From Akkermansiaceae bacterium (GTDB lineage: Bacteria > Verrucomicrobiota > Verrucomicrobiia > Verrucomicrobiales > Akkermansiaceae): DNA of 37,131 nt. This document shows positions 34,534 through 37,131 of the stretch, in pieces. A model generated the notes under the pieces. It saw only the letters and a program-made list of their open reading frames with translations, ran no database searches and was not told where the DNA came from. The stretch's first letter is position 1, and each line of letters begins with the position of its first letter. The DNA is taken from NCBI GenBank assembly GCA_012032235.1, contig JAAURL010000002.1, positions 1-37,131 of the forward strand. The letters run 5' to 3'. The translations under genes were made by a program, and so were the position numbers.

Positions 34534-36391
34534 TTACTTGATAGAAACTTCGCGAGCGAGTGGGAGCGTGATTTCAAATGGCACGCCTAATTCTCCAGCT
34601 GCGCCAGCAACGGTGATGACTAGGATTTTATCATCCGCTAGAATGACTTCTTTGCCTTTGGCATCCTTTGATTTGAAATTGAACTTCGTGGATTTGTCCT
34701 TGAGGTTTTTCAGCAATTCAGATACGATATTCGGTCCTTTGGGAGAACCTCTCCAAAATCCTTTCACGCGAATCGCGTTTGCGGTCGTAGTCACGACTTC
34801 CCCCGGTTCCCTCTGGCTCCTTTTGCAGCGACATCCTGCTTTACTTCATTCAAAGCAGATGTCCCGAAGGTGACATTGAAGAAATCTTGTTTGATGAGGG
34901 AAGCTCCGCTTTTAAACTTTCGGTCCACTTTACCGTTAGCCCCCACGCCAGTCGCAAGAGGATCATAATTGGCAATGGGTTCAAAATCGGTGAGCCAAAC
35001 TAAATCGCTCGCAAAGGCACCGCGGACTTCTGACAACAAATCCATCCAATAGCTGCGGTTCTCTTCAGCAGAAGTGTAACCTGTGGCGATTTTCCGAATA
35101 TCGCCTTCTTCTTTCAGAAGTGTCTCTACTTCCCCTTTGAGAGGAGCAAGCTTCTCCATGGCCTCAGTGGTAGAAAGCTCTTTTTCGGCTCCTTTGGAGG
35201 CAGCTAAATGCTGGCCCGCGGCCCATGCACCAACGCCACCTAGCAGAATGGCCGCAGCTCCGATCAGGAATGGTTTTTTCTTATCGGCAGCGCGGGATTG
35301 CTCCACCACTACTGGAACGAGATCGATGTTGATTGAGGATTTCCCGGCTCCTCTCAGGCCGAGACCGACCAGCTCTCCCATGAGGTGGCCTTCACGCTGA
35401 ACTACGGCAGCATCGACACCTTTACCGATCGTGAGGTTTTTAACCGGATTGAAATATTCGACAGGGAGACTCAGCTTCTCTTGGAAGAATTCTAGGGTAT
35501 ATGGGAGATTCGCTCCACCGCCTGCTAACAGCACGCGTGCTGGTGCGCTGCCGCCGTGATTGCTGCGGTAGTAGCTTGTCGTCCGGGCGATCTCAGCGGG
35601 AAGTCGAGTCAGAGCATTGCGAATGACCATTGCGAGCGCAGCGACGCTTTCATCCAACTGCTCAGTGTGCCCGCCTCCGAGAGCAACTAAGCCATTAGAA
35701 ATTTTCTGATGCTCTGCATCCATGAAAGTCAAGCCGTATTCTTTAGCAATCGCGGCGGTGATTGCGCCGCCGCCGACTGGCACACTGCGCGTAAAGAAAC
35801 GTTTTCCTTCGATATAGAGAAGATTGCTGGTTTTCGCTCCAATATCGATGAGGAGCACCGATTCGGCGGGATTGCCGTAGACCGAGCGGAATGCATTGTA
35901 GAGAGCCATCGGCGCGACGTCCACCTCGGCAGTGCCCATACCGCTGTCATTGACAGCGGAATTGATCTCATCCAGCACGTCTGCTTTCACTGCGACGATG
36001 ACAGCTTCTTTCTCCTGGGCGCCATCGATGAGCTCATAATCCCAAACGACTTCCGGGAGCGGGAAAGGCACGTGCTGCTGTGCTTCAAACGTGACAAGTT
36101 GCTCTACATTATCTTGCTGGATTGGCGGCAGCTTGACAAAGCGAGTGAACGCAGTTTGTCCAGAAATCGCGTAGCGAGCCTTGGTTTCCCGACTTTCAAC
36201 TGCTTTGCTAAATCTGCGATGGCAATGCGAGATTGGGAAACTTTGGAAGCTTCCAGTGCTGGATCGGCGACGATGGTTTCTGAACCATAGGCCTTCAAGG
36301 CGAGGCTGCCGTTTTTGCCAGTTTCAAAAACGGCCATGCCGATACGCTGGGATCCGATATTGATTGCGACGGTGGTCTGATTGTCAGCCAT
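34534..36391 (-). CDS. PilM-PilN fusion, Amuc_1101-like (two frameshifts)
   Basis: About 619 residues after two one-base corrections (near 36183-36190, and in the C run 34800-34804 joining GNRG to EVVTTTANAIRVKGFW). Residues about 1-345 are an actin-like PilM/FtsA-type ATPase: TTVAINIGSQRIGMAVFE (phosphate 1), VLLIDIGAKTSNLLYI (phosphate 2), VLLAGGGANLPYTLEFF (adenosine loop). A transmembrane helix follows (about 374-394), then a coiled-coil and PilN-like periplasmic domain (ENRSYWMDLLSEVRGAF...VWLTDFEP). Pili normally encode PilM and PilN separately, so this is a natural fusion. It should tether the cytoplasmic ring to the PilO-like neighbour. Confidence 0.88.
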
Positions 36392-36450
36392 GATGCTTTT
36401 AAATGAGAGAGATTTAGAAAATGGGTTAAATATAATGAGTCGTCGAAAAC

Positions 36451-37110
36451 TTATTTTTTATCGACTGAGACTTCCGCGTAACGATCCCACCACATGTTAG
36501 CGAATGGCGTTTCGTTCTTCTTAAGAAGAGGGACAGCGTCGCTCCGGGAGATTCTTTCGCTGGGTTGCGACCACCAGCCATCTTTTAGTTTGTCAGTGCC
36601 TTCGGCTTTTTTCTCGCCATTCACATGGATTTCGTAGCCGACAGCTTCGACGGCCGCTTTGCCATTGCGGTCTGAACCAGTCAGGCGCCTCACCGATGCA
36701 GGTGATAGGTAAACTGAACAATAAATATCTTCCTCCAGCGGGACGTTCACGTAGTCGATTTCCTTGGTGAGCAGCAAGTAGTTGCCTGACTTCTCGGTGT
36801 CTTTCACTGCGACAAACCACTTCACGGTGATTTTGTCGCAAGTCTTCGACTTGGGAGCTGGAGCTAGCTGGACTTGCAATTTCAGTTCAATGGATAGCCA
36901 GTCTTTTGGAGCAAATGGCTGGTCCTTGCCCGTGCTGAACTTCGGCGATGGAAAATCATCAAATTCGGGTTTGCCCGCGGTCACTTTTGAAGCCTGTCCA
37001 AGGGCAGTGCCTATGGAGACTAATAGAAGTGCAATCGATGCGGAAATGCGGATAGATTTAGGGAAAATAGATTCATGCGCGTGGGCTTTCAAGGAAACTA
37101 AAGAATTCAA
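36451..37110 (-). CDS. Amuc_1102-like secreted Ig-fold protein
   Basis: 219 residues: a signal peptide (SIRISASIALLLVSIGTALGQA, about 19-40), then a beta-rich domain with two Cys (KTCDKITVKW, EDIYCSVYLS) able to form a disulfide, and a tail with WWSQPSE and WWDRYAEVSVDKK. The order and size match Amuc_1102, whose structure is an immunoglobulin-like fold compared with archaeal pilus proteins. The start is uncertain: a TTG at 37110 or 37095, and the frame is open to the window edge. First visible gene of the pilus-like operon, 59 nt before pilMN. Confidence 0.8.
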   Translation of the reverse strand: MNSLVSLKAHAHESIFPKSIRISASIALLLVSIGTALGQASKVTAGKPEFDDFPSPKFSTGKDQPFAPKDWLSIELKLQVQLAPAPKSKTCDKITVKWFVAVKDTEKSGNYLLLTKEIDYVNVPLEEDIYCSVYLSPASVRRLTGSDRNGKAAVEAVGYEIHVNGEKKAEGTDKLKDGWWSQPSERISRSDAVPLLKKNETPFANMWWDRYAEVSVDKK

Positions 37111-37131
37111 TTTCGGGTTGACCAGAGAAAA

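Noticed and set aside
8612-34804. Programmed -1 or +1 frameshifting as the cause of the broken genes
   Set aside because: The sites lack a common slippery heptamer plus structure, occur in unrelated genes, and all need one extra base; sequencing deletion is simpler.
1-37131. Excess of GTTAGG/CCTAAC hexamers
   Set aside because: They catch the eye in many genes, but my rough count is about what chance predicts for a 37-kb window.
1-37131. CRISPR arrays, tRNA or rRNA genes, prophage
   Set aside because: No regularly spaced repeats, no cloverleaf-like intergenic sequence and no phage structural genes were seen.

Overview
The window looks like a chromosomal segment of a Verrucomicrobiota bacterium, probably of the Akkermansia/Verrucomicrobium side (Verrucomicrobiales). 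The strongest evidence is the minus-strand block 29780-37110, which matches in order, size and content the Akkermansia muciniphila locus Amuc_1102, 1101, 1100, 1099, 1098. Nearly all start codons lack a Shine-Dalgarno motif.

Layout: (1) 1-2695 holds the 3' part of mnmE, pyrF and a metallo-beta-lactamase-fold hydrolase, with hairpin-rich spacers. (2) 2745-4788 is a decayed patch: two IS630-type transposase remnants in opposite orientation flank a phytoene-desaturase-like gene that has lost its FAD-binding N-terminus. (3) 5062-9134 is a tight plus-strand operon of six small proteins (DUF1579 lipoprotein, SRPBCC, YciI/DGPF, DUF1428, VOC, AHSA1) ending in an ECF42-type sigma factor. (4) 9135-9735 is an AT-rich spacer sharing a 19-bp repeat with the IS patch. 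(5) 9736-14768 holds a dus gene, a very small kinase-like protein, a BaiN-type flavoprotein, a DUF6941 protein, a lipoprotein and a LysR regulator. (6) 14987-20274 holds a large lipoprotein, rplT, rpmI, a hipBA toxin-antitoxin pair and rpmB. (7) 20362-29507 holds a lipoprotein lysophospholipase, a very large alpha-2-macroglobulin-like protein with an intact thioester motif, an alpha/beta hydrolase, a beta-hydroxyacid dehydrogenase and a DUF937 protein. (8) 29725-37110 is the pilus-like envelope operon: an Ig-fold secreted protein, a PilM-PilN fusion, a PilO-like Amuc_1100 homologue, an Amuc_1099 homologue with a calcium-binding-like loop, and a TPR-secretin.

Quality warning: at least eight genes (mnmE, the ECF42 sigma gene, dus, the 14987 lipoprotein, the macroglobulin, DUF937, the secretin, pilMN) are broken by about fifteen frameshifts. 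Nearly all are single missing bases, mostly in short homopolymers. Adding one base back restores family-typical protein each time, so I treat these as probable sequencing deletions and annotate the genes across them. The crtI-like gene and the transposase remnants are genuine decay, because large domains are missing.

The most system-like content is the Amuc_1098-1102-type operon (a pilMNOPQ-like trans-envelope assembly with no pilin or ATPase nearby) and the ECF42 operon. Both belong to families already known in outline; what is less explored is their composition here.
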